A stretch of DNA of 64,000 bases from Cyanobacteria bacterium OH_PDB_230 (GCA_023421795.1 JAEZSO010000002.1:124001-188000), one strand, 5' to 3'. Shown: positions 6,297 through 16,512, counted from the stretch's first letter. Program-made: numbers and translations. The notes: generated by a model not told the origin, from the letters alone.

Positions 6297-6710
6297 ATGA
6301 AGTTTCATACAAAGTATTTATGGTTCGATACAAAAAAACCAAGGGAATATATAAATATCACACAAGAAATTGAACAAGCACTTAATGAAAGCCAAATTTC
6401 AGAAGGGATGATATTAGTAAGCGCAATGCATATAACTGCAGGCGTTTATGTAAATGATGCCGAAGACGGGATAATAAGGGACATAGACAAATGGCTCGAA
6501 GAAATAGCTCCATTTAAACGAGACTATGAACACCACAGAACAGGAGAAACGAATGGAGACAGCCATCTGAAAAGCTTATTAATAGGCCATGAAGTCATTG
6601 TGCCGGTAACTAAAGGAAGATTGGATCTTGGTACCTGGCAGCAAATATATTATGCCGAATTTGACGGCCAAAGGCAAAAAAGAGTCATCATTAAAGTTAT
6701 GGGTGAATAA
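6297..6710 (+). CDS. YjbQ/UPF0047 family protein
   Basis: A 137-residue protein covering the whole YjbQ family. It has '[14 protein letters not shown]', '[15 protein letters not shown]' and '[18 protein letters not shown]', the conserved metal- and phosphate-binding blocks of this beta-sandwich fold. E. coli YjbQ has weak thiamine phosphate synthase activity, but the physiological role of the family is unsettled. The start is set by AAAAGGAG. The stop is one base before the next gene, so the pair is co-transcribed. Confidence 0.9.
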   Translation: MKFHTKYLWFDTKKPREYINITQEIEQALNESQISEGMILVSAMHITAGVYVNDAEDGIIRDIDKWLEEIAPFKRDYEHHRTGETNGDSHLKSLLIGHEVIVPVTKGRLDLGTWQQIYYAEFDGQRQKRVIIKVMGE

Positions 6711-6711
6711 A

Positions 6712-7353
6712 ATGACAGTAATCAGGACCATACACAGCAAATTAAACTACCCTATAGAACTGATAAAATTGAAACCTGAACACCCTGAAAAAAGTATTCT
6801 TATAATCGGTGTTTTACACGGGGATGAACCGGACGGAGAATATTTAATACGTAAATACCTGGAATCAGACCCTGAAGTAAACAAAAACCGCTTGCTTTTT
6901 ATTCCGTGCTTAAACCCGGACGGAAAGCATTTAAACACAAGACAAAATGTAAATGGCGTTGATTTAAACAGAAATTTTCCGTCCCAAAATTGGGAACTTA
7001 CAGAAGACAAAGATTATTTTGGCGGAGAACATCCGAGCAGTGAAAGAGAAACAAAATTTGTTCTGAAAGTTTTTGAACAGTTTGACATTGACTGTATTTT
7101 AGCAATCCATGCCCCATATAAAATCGTGAACTATGACGGCCCCGCAAAAGAACTGGCCGAAAAAATATCAAAAATAACAGGTTATCCCGTCCAGGATTAT
7201 ATAGGTTATCCGACACCCGGAAGTCTCGGAACCTTTGCAGGAATAGAAAGAAACATCCCGACGATCACCCTTGAATTGCCTGAAAATGAAGCAAAAGAAG
7301 AGCTATGGGAACACAACAAAAATATTTTTGAATATCTCGCAAACAAATTCTGA
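6712..7353 (+). CDS. M14-like zinc carboxypeptidase/amidase (MpaA-like)
   Basis: A 213-residue protein. The start at 6712 directly follows the previous stop; a longer upstream reading overlaps that gene and is rejected. Zinc-binding H and E lie in 'GVLHGDEPDGE', the substrate motif is 'GVDLNRNFP', the third zinc ligand is H in 'LAIHAPY', and the catalytic Glu is in 'PTITLELPE'. This is the layout of short M14 enzymes such as MpaA, which cuts gamma-D-Glu-Dap in recycled murein peptides. No signal peptide is seen, consistent with a cytoplasmic recycling role. A succinylglutamate desuccinylase-like activity is the alternative. Confidence 0.82.
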   Translation: MTVIRTIHSKLNYPIELIKLKPEHPEKSILIIGVLHGDEPDGEYLIRKYLESDPEVNKNRLLFIPCLNPDGKHLNTRQNVNGVDLNRNFPSQNWELTEDKDYFGGEHPSSERETKFVLKVFEQFDIDCILAIHAPYKIVNYDGPAKELAEKISKITGYPVQDYIGYPTPGSLGTFAGIERNIPTITLELPENEAKEELWEHNKNIFEYLANKF

Positions 7354-7468
7354 TACAAAAAAAATTCTTTCGCTTTCAATCTTTGTTAATAAATTAATTG
7401 AGCAAAATTCGAGATTTTACCAATTTTTACTCAGCATTGTTTTTAATTGTATTTTTGACACTAAATAC

Positions 7469-7497
7469 TTGACAAGGCTAACCTAAAAGGATATGCT
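7469..7497 (+). promoter_or_regulatory. Promoter of the glutamate synthase operon
   Basis: TTGACA (7469-7474), 17 bp, TATGCT (7492-7497). A second TTGACA lies at 7455-7460. Transcription would start near 7504, about 20 bases before the first gene. Confidence 0.65.
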
Positions 7498-7525
7498 ATT
7501 TTTGGGCAGTTTGCAAGGTTAAATC

Positions 7526-8638
7526 ATGTGTAGAATCGGCGCAATAAAATCTACTAAATATTTCCACCCCTCAAAAGCATTGAAACTTATGCGCTCTCAG
7601 CAAAAAGGGCACGATAACTCTGGTTTTGCCTTTGTAATGCAGGATTTAGGCGGCGTATTTGAAAATTACAAAGATTTACCTATTCTTTCAATGGCCTGCA
7701 CAAATGAAGGCATGCACATAGCCGAAGATATCCTTCACAACATAGGATTCGTGAGGATAATGCAGTGGGCGCCGGATGTGAACGTTGAAAAAGCAGCCGG
7801 GTTAAACATTGAGCCTATGCCTAACTACCTTTTTGAGGTTTTTAACTACCCAAAATCATATAAATATGCGCCTCTTGATGAAAAAGAAGAACTTTTAATA
7901 GATACAAGGTTAAAGCTCAGAAAAGCACTTGAAGACAGCCAGGAAGGATATGTCTATTCTTTCTGGCCAGACACTCTTATGCTAAAAGAAATAGGAGACC
8001 CAAAAGATATCGGTACCTATTTTGGATTATGGGAAGAAGACAATACCTTCACAGCAAAAATAATAACAGCCCAGTGCAGACAAAACACAAATTATGACAT
8101 CGTAAGATATGCAGCCCATCCCTTCTTTCTACAAGGATACAGCGCCCTTGTAAACGGCGAAAACACCTTCTATGAAAAAAACAAACTTTTCCAGCAAAAT
8201 TTATACAAAGGTTACATAGGTTTTGAAAGCGACTCCCAATGCTTTTTATACACCTTACACTATGTAAACAAGATTCTAAAATGGCCTTTAAAATATTTTA
8301 AACACGTAATAACACCTCTCCCTTTTGGTGAAATAAACCAAAGAACTGATAAAGAAGTGTTATTGAGGATAAAAGCATCCTTATCAAACTTGGAAATAAA
8401 CGGCCCAAACACGCTGATTGCAGTAACTCCTGATGGGACGATGTTTACGACCTGCGATTCTAAAAAATTAAGACCCGTGGTCGTTGGGGTGACTGATGAT
8501 ACGGTTGTGATAACTTCTGAAGTCACAGGTATAAATGAAATTTTGCCTAATAGAAATATTGAAGCAGACATTTACCCTAATGAAAGAGAAATGGTTGTTA
8601 TAGGAAACGATTTGAAGGTTGAAAGATGGCACCAGTAA
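7526..8638 (+). CDS. Glutamate synthase, glutamine amidotransferase subunit (split type)
   Basis: A 370-residue class II glutamine amidotransferase. The protein starts Met-Cys-Arg-Ile-Gly, so Cys2 becomes the N-terminal nucleophile after Met removal, and 'GHDNSGFAF' is the conserved block near the active site. It releases ammonia from glutamine for the FMN subunit encoded next. In bacterial GltB this domain is the N-terminus of one large chain; here it is a separate gene, as in archaeal-type glutamate synthases. Its end overlaps the next start by 13 bases, indicating translational coupling. Confidence 0.88.
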   Translation: MCRIGAIKSTKYFHPSKALKLMRSQQKGHDNSGFAFVMQDLGGVFENYKDLPILSMACTNEGMHIAEDILHNIGFVRIMQWAPDVNVEKAAGLNIEPMPNYLFEVFNYPKSYKYAPLDEKEELLIDTRLKLRKALEDSQEGYVYSFWPDTLMLKEIGDPKDIGTYFGLWEEDNTFTAKIITAQCRQNTNYDIVRYAAHPFFLQGYSALVNGENTFYEKNKLFQQNLYKGYIGFESDSQCFLYTLHYVNKILKWPLKYFKHVITPLPFGEINQRTDKEVLLRIKASLSNLEINGPNTLIAVTPDGTMFTTCDSKKLRPVVVGVTDDTVVITSEVTGINEILPNRNIEADIYPNEREMVVIGNDLKVERWHQ

Positions 8639-10266
8639 AGGCAAACGATATATCCAAAGACGATTTGATGTGGCAAATAGAGTATAACAACAACCGATGT
8701 ACTCTTTGCGGAAAATGCATTGCTGCTTGTACTTTTGGTGCTATAAAAGCTTCTGTTGAAAAGAGAAGAAAAGTATACAGCGAAGGTCCTGTGCCAACTC
8801 CTCAATCAAGGATGATTGCTGAACCCGTGATAAAACAGGTTATAAAGACAGATCAAAATTGTGTAGGATGCGGAATCTGCACAAGAGTATGCCCCAATGA
8901 AGCCATTAGACCAGTTTATAACAAAGATCACAGGATAAATGTAAAATATAGAACAGAAAACGCCGATTCTCCAAAAAGAGGAGGAAGAACAAACCTTCAC
9001 ACAGAAGGAAGAACCCTCGATAAAATCAAAATCGGCCGTATTTCTCAGATGACAGACCCCTCTTTAGACGCTCAGAGACACACTTTTGACATTCTATCTC
9101 CTTTCGGAAGAGTTATGCCGCCTGAAGAATTGCCTTTCAGCATAAAAGACGGAGAACTGTCTATAGATAAAAAAGTTCCCACTACCAACTGGATATACCC
9201 TATCATAATAGGCGATATGTCAATCGGGGCTTTATCAACCAGAATGTGGGAGGCAATGGCTATCGCTACAGCTTACCTGAACGAAGTCGTCGGACTGCCT
9301 GTAAGGATGTGTTCAGGTGAAGGTGGAGTCCCCATAAAGCTTTTAAAGTCAAGATATTTAAAATACATGATTCTTCAGATAGCTTCCGGGCACTTTGGAT
9401 GGAACAGAATTATAAACGCAATGCCTGAAATGACAGAAGATCCTGCCGGCGTTCTTATAAAAATAGGCCAAGGAGCTAAGCCCGGCGACGGCGGATTGCT
9501 TCTAGCAAAAAAAGTGGCAAGACACATACAGGAAATAAGAGGCGTTCCAAAAGCAGATCTTTTATCTCCTCCAAACCATCAAGGGCTATATTCTATCGAA
9601 GAAAGCGTTCAAAAAATGTTTTTGTCTATGAACGCAGCCTTCAAATTCAGGGTTCCTGTCGCAATTAAAGTAGCAGCCTCTGTTACAAGCGTATCAGTAT
9701 ATAACAACCTATTAAGAGACCCTTATAACATCGTAGGGGGATTCTTCCTGGATGGTATCGCCGGAGGAACAGGCGCGGCCCATGAGATTTCGCTTGATCA
9801 CACGGGGCATCCGATTGTATCAAGACTAAGAGATTGTTATTTGGCGGCTATTCACCAGGGTAAGCAAAGCCAAATCCCTCTGTGGGCAGGCGGCGGACTT
9901 GGTATGTTCGGCAATCTTGCAGCAGACGCTTTTAAAATGATGTGTTTGGGTGCTAACGGCGTATTCACAGGAAAATTAATCCTGCAAATGGCGGGATGCG
10001 TTGGCAATGACTTTGGCAAGTGTAACGCTTGTAACACAGGATTATGTCCGGTCGGAATAACGACGCAAAATCCTGTTCTTGTCGAAAGACTGGATGTCGA
10101 TAAGGCAGCGGAAAATATTGTTAATTACTTCCTTGCGACAAATACTGAACTTAAAAAATTACTCGCGCCTATCGGCAACAGCTCATTGCCTGTAGGAAGA
10201 TCCGATGCCCTCATCACCGTTGACAAACACGTTGCGGCAAGATTACAAATCCAACACGTATGTTAA
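8626..10266 (+). CDS. Glutamate synthase, FMN-binding central subunit with N-terminal ferredoxin domain
   Basis: A 546-residue protein. Two 4Fe-4S clusters are in the first 90 residues (C25/C28/C31/C35 and C79/C82/C85/C89). They are followed by the TIM-barrel FMN domain of glutamate synthase ('SIGALSTRMWEAMA', 'GQGAKPGDGG', 'DGIAGGTGAA', 'WAGGGLGMFG') and the cysteines of the 3Fe-4S site in 'GKCNACNTGLCPVGI'. It makes glutamate from 2-oxoglutarate and channelled ammonia. The extra ferredoxin domain implies electron entry through iron-sulfur centres, as in archaeal-type enzymes. It lies second in a three-gene operon. Confidence 0.9.
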   Translation: MAPVKANDISKDDLMWQIEYNNNRCTLCGKCIAACTFGAIKASVEKRRKVYSEGPVPTPQSRMIAEPVIKQVIKTDQNCVGCGICTRVCPNEAIRPVYNKDHRINVKYRTENADSPKRGGRTNLHTEGRTLDKIKIGRISQMTDPSLDAQRHTFDILSPFGRVMPPEELPFSIKDGELSIDKKVPTTNWIYPIIIGDMSIGALSTRMWEAMAIATAYLNEVVGLPVRMCSGEGGVPIKLLKSRYLKYMILQIASGHFGWNRIINAMPEMTEDPAGVLIKIGQGAKPGDGGLLLAKKVARHIQEIRGVPKADLLSPPNHQGLYSIEESVQKMFLSMNAAFKFRVPVAIKVAASVTSVSVYNNLLRDPYNIVGGFFLDGIAGGTGAAHEISLDHTGHPIVSRLRDCYLAAIHQGKQSQIPLWAGGGLGMFGNLAADAFKMMCLGANGVFTGKLILQMAGCVGNDFGKCNACNTGLCPVGITTQNPVLVERLDVDKAAENIVNYFLATNTELKKLLAPIGNSSLPVGRSDALITVDKHVAARLQIQHVC

Positions 10267-10281
10267 TTCTAAGGACATAAA

Positions 10282-12612
10282 ATGACTAAAATAGCAGTTA
10301 TAGAAACTTTGATAAACGAAAAAAGAATTTCAACACAAGAACTTCTCCAGTCAATATATGAAAAGATGGAAGAGGGTTTTAACGAGTTTCAAATAAACGC
10401 ATCAGGACAGCACGATATAGGCGGTCCCCTTTGGTCAAAAGATAAAAAAAACCTGGTTTTTAAAGTTTCAAATCCCGGACAAAGAGTTGGTTCGATGGGT
10501 ATGCCAGGAACAAAAATTATTGTAGAAGGACCTGCTCCTGCCGATGTTGGTTGGCTTAATGCAGGCGCTGAAATTGTCGTAAAAGGTGATGGCGGAGACA
10601 CAACTGCTCATTGCGCTGCCAGCGGAAAAATTTATGTAGGGGGAAGAGTCGGCACAAGATCCGGAGCTCTTATGAAATATGACCCTAAATACCAAGCTCC
10701 TGAATTCTGGGTGTTAAAAAACACAGGGTCATTCAGTTTTGAATTTATGGGCGGAGGCACCGCTGTTGTTTGCGGCTGGGGATGTGAGGAATTTAACTCC
10801 ATACTGGGTTCACGCTCTTGCGTTGGAATGGTTGGCGGCACAATATACGTAAGAGGGCCTGTAAAAGACATTTACAGCGAAGTTGTTCTGACCGGGTTAA
10901 ATGATTCTGACAAAGAATTTTTACTTTCCGGGTTGGAAAAATTTTTAGAAAACATCGAAAAACCTGAAATAATAGATAGCTTAACCGATTGGAGCCAATG
11001 GACAAAAATAGTTCCTAAAATATATGGTGAAAAAGAAGTTGAATCTTTAATCTCCATCAAAGATTTTAGGGAAAAATTATGGGTTGAAAAAGGCATATTT
11101 TCAGACATCTACAAAGATGATTTTAAAGTGTCGGCACTAGTTTCAAAAGGAAACGGCAGATTAAGAACTCCAAGCTGGGAAAACCATACAAATCTTGCAC
11201 CTTGTGAAAGCGGCTGCCCATTAGGAATACCAACACAAAAAAGAATCAACTTACTTAAAAACGACAAATTGGAAGAAGCTTTAGAGCTTGTTCTCGAATA
11301 CACTCCTTTCCCTGCATCTGTTTGCGGCAATGTTTGCCCAAATTTATGCATGGAGCAATGCAACAGGGAACTGGTGGATGAAAAAATAAAAGTCGCAGAG
11401 CTTGGAACTTTGTCCAAAGATATAAACATCAAAAAACCTGAAATATCAAAATCTGAAAAAATCGTCGTTATAGGTTCCGGTTCCTCCGGCCTATCTTGCG
11501 CTTGGCAGCTGAAGAAACTCGGATACAATGTTGATATTTTTGAAATGGATAAAAAAATAGGTGGAAAGCTATCTCAAGTAATCCCTGAGGACAGGCTAAA
11601 CAAAGATGTTTTAAACACTGAAATCCAAAGGCTTGAATCTTTTGGAATAAATGTTCATACAAACAAAAAAGTTGACAAGGAAATATTTAAAACTTTAGAA
11701 GAAAATTATGACGCTATTGTTGTTGCAATTGGCGCGCATACCCCCGTGGTAATTCCTTTTGAAGGACACGAAAAATTGATAAAGGGACTTGATTTCCTCA
11801 AAAAAATCAACAATGGCGAAAACATTTCTGTAGGCAAAAAGGTAGTTGTAATTGGCGCCGGAAATGCGGCTATGGATGTTGTAATAGGCGCTTATAAAAT
11901 GGGCGCAAATGATGTTACTGCAATTGATATTCAAAAACCAGCAGCTTTTGACAAAGAAATCAAACATGCGGAAGCTTTAGGATCTAAAATTCTATGGCCT
12001 TGCTTTACAGATAAAATAACCGACAAGGGCGTTTTACTTAAAGATGGAACCTTCCTTGAGGCAGATTCTGTAATTATTTCTGTTGGAGACAGACCTGAAT
12101 TTTCTTTCCTGGAAAACGAACTTCTTAATGAAAAAGGAACTGTTGAATTAAATGAATTTATGCAAACAGAAAAAAATGAAAAAATATTTGTAGCAGGTGA
12201 TGCCATAAAGCAGGGATTGTTTGTGAATGCTCTGGCTGATGGCGTCAAAATAGCCAAAAACATAGACAGAATGCTTCATTCTTTGCCGCTTGAAACATTT
12301 GAAAAAGCACCGATGCTTCCAAGAGACAGGGTTAAACCTGAGTTTTACCAAGGTTATAGCTCAACAAAAGTTTCTCAATCTGAACCTACCGAAGAAAAAG
12401 GGCGTTGTTTAAGTTGCGGTTTCTGCAGAGACTGCGAATTCTGCCTAAATGCCTGCCCCGAAAACGCAATCGAAAGAATAGTCACAGAAGATAATGAAGT
12501 TGTTTATATTTCTAACGAAGAAAGATGTATAGGCTGCGGTATTTGCGAGGGAGTATGCCCATGCGGAATCTGGACTATGAAAGATAATTTTGAAAAACAG
12601 TTTGAAATTTAG
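10282..12612 (+). CDS. Fused glutamate synthase GXGXG domain, GltD-like oxidoreductase and ferredoxin
   Basis: A 776-residue fusion. Residues 1-230 are the GXGXG beta-helix that normally ends GltB ('GDGGDTTAHCAASG', 'GRVGTRSGALM'). Residues 300-380 are the cysteine-rich N-terminal domain of GltD-type proteins (C308, C312, C348, C352, C356, C360). FAD binds at 398-403 (GSGSSG) and NAD(P)H at 525-530 (GAGNAA). Residues 708-765 hold two 4Fe-4S motifs. One chain thus carries the structural end of the synthase plus its electron input. It begins 15 bases after the FMN subunit with an AAGGA site. The three genes together form a complete glutamate synthase in a rearranged order. Confidence 0.88.
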   Translation: MTKIAVIETLINEKRISTQELLQSIYEKMEEGFNEFQINASGQHDIGGPLWSKDKKNLVFKVSNPGQRVGSMGMPGTKIIVEGPAPADVGWLNAGAEIVVKGDGGDTTAHCAASGKIYVGGRVGTRSGALMKYDPKYQAPEFWVLKNTGSFSFEFMGGGTAVVCGWGCEEFNSILGSRSCVGMVGGTIYVRGPVKDIYSEVVLTGLNDSDKEFLLSGLEKFLENIEKPEIIDSLTDWSQWTKIVPKIYGEKEVESLISIKDFREKLWVEKGIFSDIYKDDFKVSALVSKGNGRLRTPSWENHTNLAPCESGCPLGIPTQKRINLLKNDKLEEALELVLEYTPFPASVCGNVCPNLCMEQCNRELVDEKIKVAELGTLSKDINIKKPEISKSEKIVVIGSGSSGLSCAWQLKKLGYNVDIFEMDKKIGGKLSQVIPEDRLNKDVLNTEIQRLESFGINVHTNKKVDKEIFKTLEENYDAIVVAIGAHTPVVIPFEGHEKLIKGLDFLKKINNGENISVGKKVVVIGAGNAAMDVVIGAYKMGANDVTAIDIQKPAAFDKEIKHAEALGSKILWPCFTDKITDKGVLLKDGTFLEADSVIISVGDRPEFSFLENELLNEKGTVELNEFMQTEKNEKIFVAGDAIKQGLFVNALADGVKIAKNIDRMLHSLPLETFEKAPMLPRDRVKPEFYQGYSSTKVSQSEPTEEKGRCLSCGFCRDCEFCLNACPENAIERIVTEDNEVVYISNEERCIGCGICEGVCPCGIWTMKDNFEKQFEI

Positions 12613-12733
12613 CCAAATTTCTACGCTTTTTAATCATTTAATAAAACTATACTTTTAGTCTTTACAAATTCTCATTAAAATTATTTTATGATATTATTTG
12701 CAAATATAGACAAACAGAAATAAGGATAATTAG

Positions 12734-13291
12734 ATGATTTCAGTAAACGATTTAAGAACAGGCTTGACAATCGAACTTGATAACGGACTATGGTCTGTTG
12801 TTGAATTCCTTCATGTAAAACCTGGAAAAGGTGCAGCGTTTGTAAGAACAAAATTAAAAAACGCTGAAACAGGAAACGTAATTGAAAAAACATTCAGAGC
12901 CGGTGAAAAAGTTGCAAAAGCAACACTGGACAGAAGAGATATGCAATATCTTTATAAAGAAGGTTCAGACTACGTGATGATGGATCTTGAATCATACGAA
13001 CAATTAAGCCTTACAGATGCCCAAATCGGCGACGGTATAAAATACCTGAAAGAAAACATGAATTTATCAGTATTGATGCATGAATCTAAAATCATCGGTG
13101 TTGATATGCCTAACCATGTTGAATTAGAGGTTGTTGATGCCCCTCCTGCCGATAAAGGAAACACTTCTCAAGGCGGTACAAAACCTGTAAAACTAGAAAC
13201 CGGCGCTATGGTAAACGTTCCTTTCTTCGTTGTAAATGGTGATGTCATCAGGGTTGATACCAGAACCAACGAATATTTAGATAGAGTATAG
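12734..13291 (+). CDS. efp: Elongation factor P
   Basis: A 185-residue, full-length, three-domain EF-P that relieves ribosome stalling at polyproline stretches. The tip loop is 'KPGKGAAFV' with K32, the position modified in lysine-type EF-Ps; no modification enzyme is visible nearby. The C-terminal OB domain ends '[12 protein letters not shown]', as usual. The start has an AAGGAT site. efp followed by accB is a common cyanobacterial-type neighbourhood, and only about 50 bases separate them. Confidence 0.95.
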   Translation: MISVNDLRTGLTIELDNGLWSVVEFLHVKPGKGAAFVRTKLKNAETGNVIEKTFRAGEKVAKATLDRRDMQYLYKEGSDYVMMDLESYEQLSLTDAQIGDGIKYLKENMNLSVLMHESKIIGVDMPNHVELEVVDAPPADKGNTSQGGTKPVKLETGAMVNVPFFVVNGDVIRVDTRTNEYLDRV

Positions 13292-13305
13292 TAGAAATAA
13301 AAATC

Positions 13306-13326
13306 GTAGTAGTAGTAGTAGTAGTA
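13306..13326 (+). repeat. GTA trinucleotide repeat (7 units) before accB
   Basis: Seven perfect GTA units stand between the efp stop and the accB ribosome site (AAAAGGAT at 13326-13333). Slippage would change leader length and contributes stop codons in two frames. No function is established. Confidence 0.85.
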
Positions 13327-13339
13327 AAAGGATAATAGT

Positions 13340-13807
13340 ATGAAGTTTGATATTGAGTATATTGAAAAATTGGTGAAAATCTTATCTGACAGCGAATTGA
13401 CTGAACTTACATTGGAAGATGTCGACAAAGCAATCGTTCTTAGAAAAGAAAAAGAAGTTGTAACGGCTCAGGCATATGCACCTATGGCTCCCGCTGTAAT
13501 GGCAGCCCCTGCACCTGCAGCAACAGTGACTTCTCAAGTGGCAGAAGCAAAAACAGAAGCTCCAGCTCCAAAAGGAAAAGCAATTCTTTCACCTATGGTG
13601 GGAACTTTCTACAAAGCTCCGTCTCCAGACAGCAAAGCATTTGTTGCTATTGGCGAAGCCGTTGCTCCGGGCCAGGTTGTTTGTATCATTGAAGCAATGA
13701 AACTAATGAACGAAATAGAGTCAGAGCATGCAGGAAAAGTTATTGAAATCTGTGTTCAAGACGGTCAGCCTGTTGAATACGGCCAAGTTTTAATGTACGT
13801 AGAATAA
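13340..13807 (+). CDS. accB: Biotin carboxyl carrier protein of acetyl-CoA carboxylase
   Basis: A 155-residue protein carrying biotin for acetyl-CoA carboxylase, the first step of fatty acid synthesis. It has an N-terminal helical region, a flexible Ala/Pro linker (about residues 46-80) and a biotinyl domain with '[13 protein letters not shown]', where K121 is the biotinylated lysine. Length and order are standard. It is followed by accC, and the AAAAGGAT site defines the ATG. Confidence 0.95.
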   Translation: MKFDIEYIEKLVKILSDSELTELTLEDVDKAIVLRKEKEVVTAQAYAPMAPAVMAAPAPAATVTSQVAEAKTEAPAPKGKAILSPMVGTFYKAPSPDSKAFVAIGEAVAPGQVVCIIEAMKLMNEIESEHAGKVIEICVQDGQPVEYGQVLMYVE

Positions 13808-13895
13808 TTTATATTGAATAAAAGAAATTTCGCATTAGGATTTTCAAAGTCTTATGCGAAAAGCTATTATTGAAAAAAAGGAATTAGAAAACATT

Positions 13896-15278
13896 ATGTT
13901 CAAAAAAGTATTAATAGCAAATAGAGGCGAAATCGCTGTTAGAATAATCAGAGCTTGTAGAGAAATTGGCATCCCAACAGTTGCTATTTATTCACAAGCA
14001 GACGCTGATTCACTCCACGTAAGCTTGGCGACTGAAGCATATTGTATCGGTCCTGCACCAAGCAACAAAAGTTACTTAAACATCCCTGCAATAATATCAA
14101 CTGCATTAACTTGCGGTGCTGATGCCATTCACCCCGGATACGGATTTATGGCTGAAAGAGCTGATTTTGTTGATATTTGTACAGAACACGGAATCAAATT
14201 TATCGGACCATCTTCAGACGCTATGAGAAAAATGGGAGATAAAGCAACAGCAAGAAAAACAATGCAAGACAATAACGTACCGACAACTCCTGGAACGGAT
14301 TTGATTGATACAGTTGAAGATGCTAAAGCTTTCGCTAAAAAAGTCGGCTATCCAATCATCATCAAGGCTACAGCAGGCGGCGGCGGAAAAGGGATGAGGA
14401 TTGTGCGCAACGAATGCGAACTTGAAGACAACATGAGATTATGTAAAACAGAAGCTCAAAATGCATTCGGAAATGCAGGCGTTTATATAGAAAAATATCT
14501 TGAAAACCCTCGCCATATTGAAGTTCAAATCATAGGCGACAGTCACGGAAACGTGGTTCATTTGGGAGAAAGAGATTGCTCTATTCAAAGAAGACACCAA
14601 AAGTTAATCGAAGAAGCTCCATCTCCAGCCATAGACGAAAAAACAAGAGAAGCTATGGGTAAAGCAGCGGTAACAGCCGCTAAAGCTATCAATTACGAAG
14701 GAGCCGGAACCATAGAATTCTTGCTTGATTCAGATGGAAGCTACTATTTTATGGAAATGAATACAAGAATACAGGTTGAACACTGTGTCTCTGAAATGAT
14801 TTCCAACATCGATTTGGTCAAAGAACAAATTAAAGTAGCGGCAGGAGAACCTCTTTCATTCAGACAAAATGATGTCCAACTAAGAGGCCACTCTATTGAA
14901 TGTAGAATTAACGCGGAAGATCCAGACAAAGACTTTATGCCTTGCCCTGGCGAAATAAGAGGGTATATTGCTCCCGGCGGATTCGGCGTAAGAGTCGATT
15001 CTCATTCGTATCCAGGCTACAAAATCCCGCCTTATTATGATTCAATGATCGGTAAATTGATTTGTTGGGGAAGAGACAGAGAAGAAGCCAGAAGAAGAAT
15101 GTACAGGGCTTTAAAAGAATATGTTATAACAGGCATCAAAACAACAATCCCTTTCCATCAAGAGATTATTGAAAACAAAACTTTTATAAGCGGAAAGTTC
15201 AATACAGGCTTTATCGCGGAATACGCGGCTGAAAAAGAACAAGCCAAAAAAGAAGCTTCTGAACCGCCAAAAGTATAA
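13896..15278 (+). CDS. accC: Biotin carboxylase subunit of acetyl-CoA carboxylase
   Basis: A 460-residue ATP-grasp enzyme that carboxylates the biotin of AccB. The start at 13896 is chosen because family members begin '[17 protein letters not shown]'; an in-frame ATG at 13854 would add 14 residues not seen in the family, although its spacing to an AGGA site is also possible. The glycine-rich ATP loop '[12 protein letters not shown]' and the catalytic '[16 protein letters not shown]' block are intact. The carboxyltransferase subunits (accA/accD) are not in this window. Confidence 0.95.
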   Translation: MFKKVLIANRGEIAVRIIRACREIGIPTVAIYSQADADSLHVSLATEAYCIGPAPSNKSYLNIPAIISTALTCGADAIHPGYGFMAERADFVDICTEHGIKFIGPSSDAMRKMGDKATARKTMQDNNVPTTPGTDLIDTVEDAKAFAKKVGYPIIIKATAGGGGKGMRIVRNECELEDNMRLCKTEAQNAFGNAGVYIEKYLENPRHIEVQIIGDSHGNVVHLGERDCSIQRRHQKLIEEAPSPAIDEKTREAMGKAAVTAAKAINYEGAGTIEFLLDSDGSYYFMEMNTRIQVEHCVSEMISNIDLVKEQIKVAAGEPLSFRQNDVQLRGHSIECRINAEDPDKDFMPCPGEIRGYIAPGGFGVRVDSHSYPGYKIPPYYDSMIGKLICWGRDREEARRRMYRALKEYVITGIKTTIPFHQEIIENKTFISGKFNTGFIAEYAAEKEQAKKEASEPPKV

Positions 15279-15304
15279 CCTGTAAATTTAATGAATTATA
15301 ATAA

Positions 15305-15345
15305 AAAATGGTGTATTATTTTAATTAATAAGCACCATTTTACGA
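15305..15345 (+). terminator. Probable terminator after accC
   Basis: A 9-bp perfect stem (AAAATGGTG / CACCATTTT) with an inner TTATT/AATAA extension. The T tract is short, so it may be weak. Confidence 0.55.
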
Positions 15346-15360
15346 TTTAGGGAGAGTTGA

Positions 15361-16512
15361 TTGAAAAAGATAATAGCCATTTTTATAATATTCTGTTTTA
15401 GCTATTCAAACCTGGCAAGCTTGAGGGCTTTTTCAGCCGACAATTATGATTCATCAACTGTCTTTGAAGGTCATGCTGAAAAAACAGAAACAAAAGAAGA
15501 GCAGAAAAACCCAATATTCACTGGGGAAACAGAAGTTATAAAATCCAACGACATAATCAATATGACTGTCTCACAAGTCTTGGGAGCAGGTGTAACCGAA
15601 ACCGGAGACGAGTTTTTTGCGGAAATAACAAATGAAGTAGTGGGAGACAAAGGGGTTATACTTCCGTTAGGCACTATTGCCCATGGGAAAGTAAGAGACC
15701 TGTCAGCTTCAAAAAGACTGGGAAGAGACGGTTGGATCGAGCTTTCATTTGATTACCTCGTAACGCCTGACGGCAGGGAGATTCCGATAGAAGGGAAAAT
15801 GACGACAAAGCTCCATCCTGTGGCCGGGGTTGCAAAAACAGTAGCAACAGATACCGCTTATACCTTAGCTGGAGGTGTAATAGGGGGATTTACAGCGTTA
15901 AATCTTCTCGGGATTGAAGCAGCCATAGCAAGTCAGGGATATACCGTGGCAGGCGGCGCCGCAATAGGGGCAGGGATCGGGCTTGGAATAAGTTTGGTCA
16001 GAAAAGGAAAAGATGTTTTAATCTCTCCGGGCGATGAAATCAAAGTAAAAATTCTCGATAACCTTAAATTGCCTGTTTTATCAAGTGATTTTATGAAACA
16101 AGAAGAAATTTCATACAAAGGACTCGATGTAAGAATTACCAACGTGGGACTCGAAAAAGACCCATTTGGGGAATTAAACACTATTATTATAGGCCTTGCA
16201 ATACAGAACCATTCAAACAAAAATTTCTCCAGTTTCGACGTGTGTCTTGTTAATGACTTAAAAACAAATTTTTATCCTTCAATATTCGCGGAGAACACTT
16301 TGGCATTCACTCCTATTAAAATAGGTGACAGAGTGGGAGGAAGACTGGCTTTCTCTGTTGATAACCCAAAAAGAAAGCACTGGCTGGTATTTTATGACAG
16401 ACAAACAAGAAAGCCTCTCGCTAAAATTTCTGTGGATAATGCGAAACGCGAAATCGAAATAAACAAAAAAGATAAAAAGAAACGCAAAAAACGCTCTAGC
16501 GAAAACACATAG
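15361..16512 (+). CDS. Exported protein of unknown function, TTG start
   Basis: A 383-residue protein starting at TTG with a good GGGAGAG site 4 bases upstream; no in-frame ATG gives a complete signal peptide. Residues 1-26 are a signal peptide ('IIAIFIIFCFSYSNLASL'). Residues about 55-145 ('VILPLGTIAHGKV', 'LGRDGWIELSFDYLVTPDG') resemble the beta-rich core of TrbI/VirB10-like and related envelope proteins. A glycine-rich hydrophobic segment (about 165-215) could span or insert into a membrane. The C-terminus is very basic (many Lys/Arg). I do not recognise the family with confidence; an envelope role is inferred. Confidence 0.72.
   Translation: MKKIIAIFIIFCFSYSNLASLRAFSADNYDSSTVFEGHAEKTETKEEQKNPIFTGETEVIKSNDIINMTVSQVLGAGVTETGDEFFAEITNEVVGDKGVILPLGTIAHGKVRDLSASKRLGRDGWIELSFDYLVTPDGREIPIEGKMTTKLHPVAGVAKTVATDTAYTLAGGVIGGFTALNLLGIEAAIASQGYTVAGGAAIGAGIGLGISLVRKGKDVLISPGDEIKVKILDNLKLPVLSSDFMKQEEISYKGLDVRITNVGLEKDPFGELNTIIIGLAIQNHSNKNFSSFDVCLVNDLKTNFYPSIFAENTLAFTPIKIGDRVGGRLAFSVDNPKRKHWLVFYDRQTRKPLAKISVDNAKREIEINKKDKKKRKKRSSENT

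Noticed and set aside
13306..13326. The GTA repeat as a CRISPR or protein-coding repeat.
   Set aside because: It is a simple trinucleotide tract outside any reading frame with no spacers.
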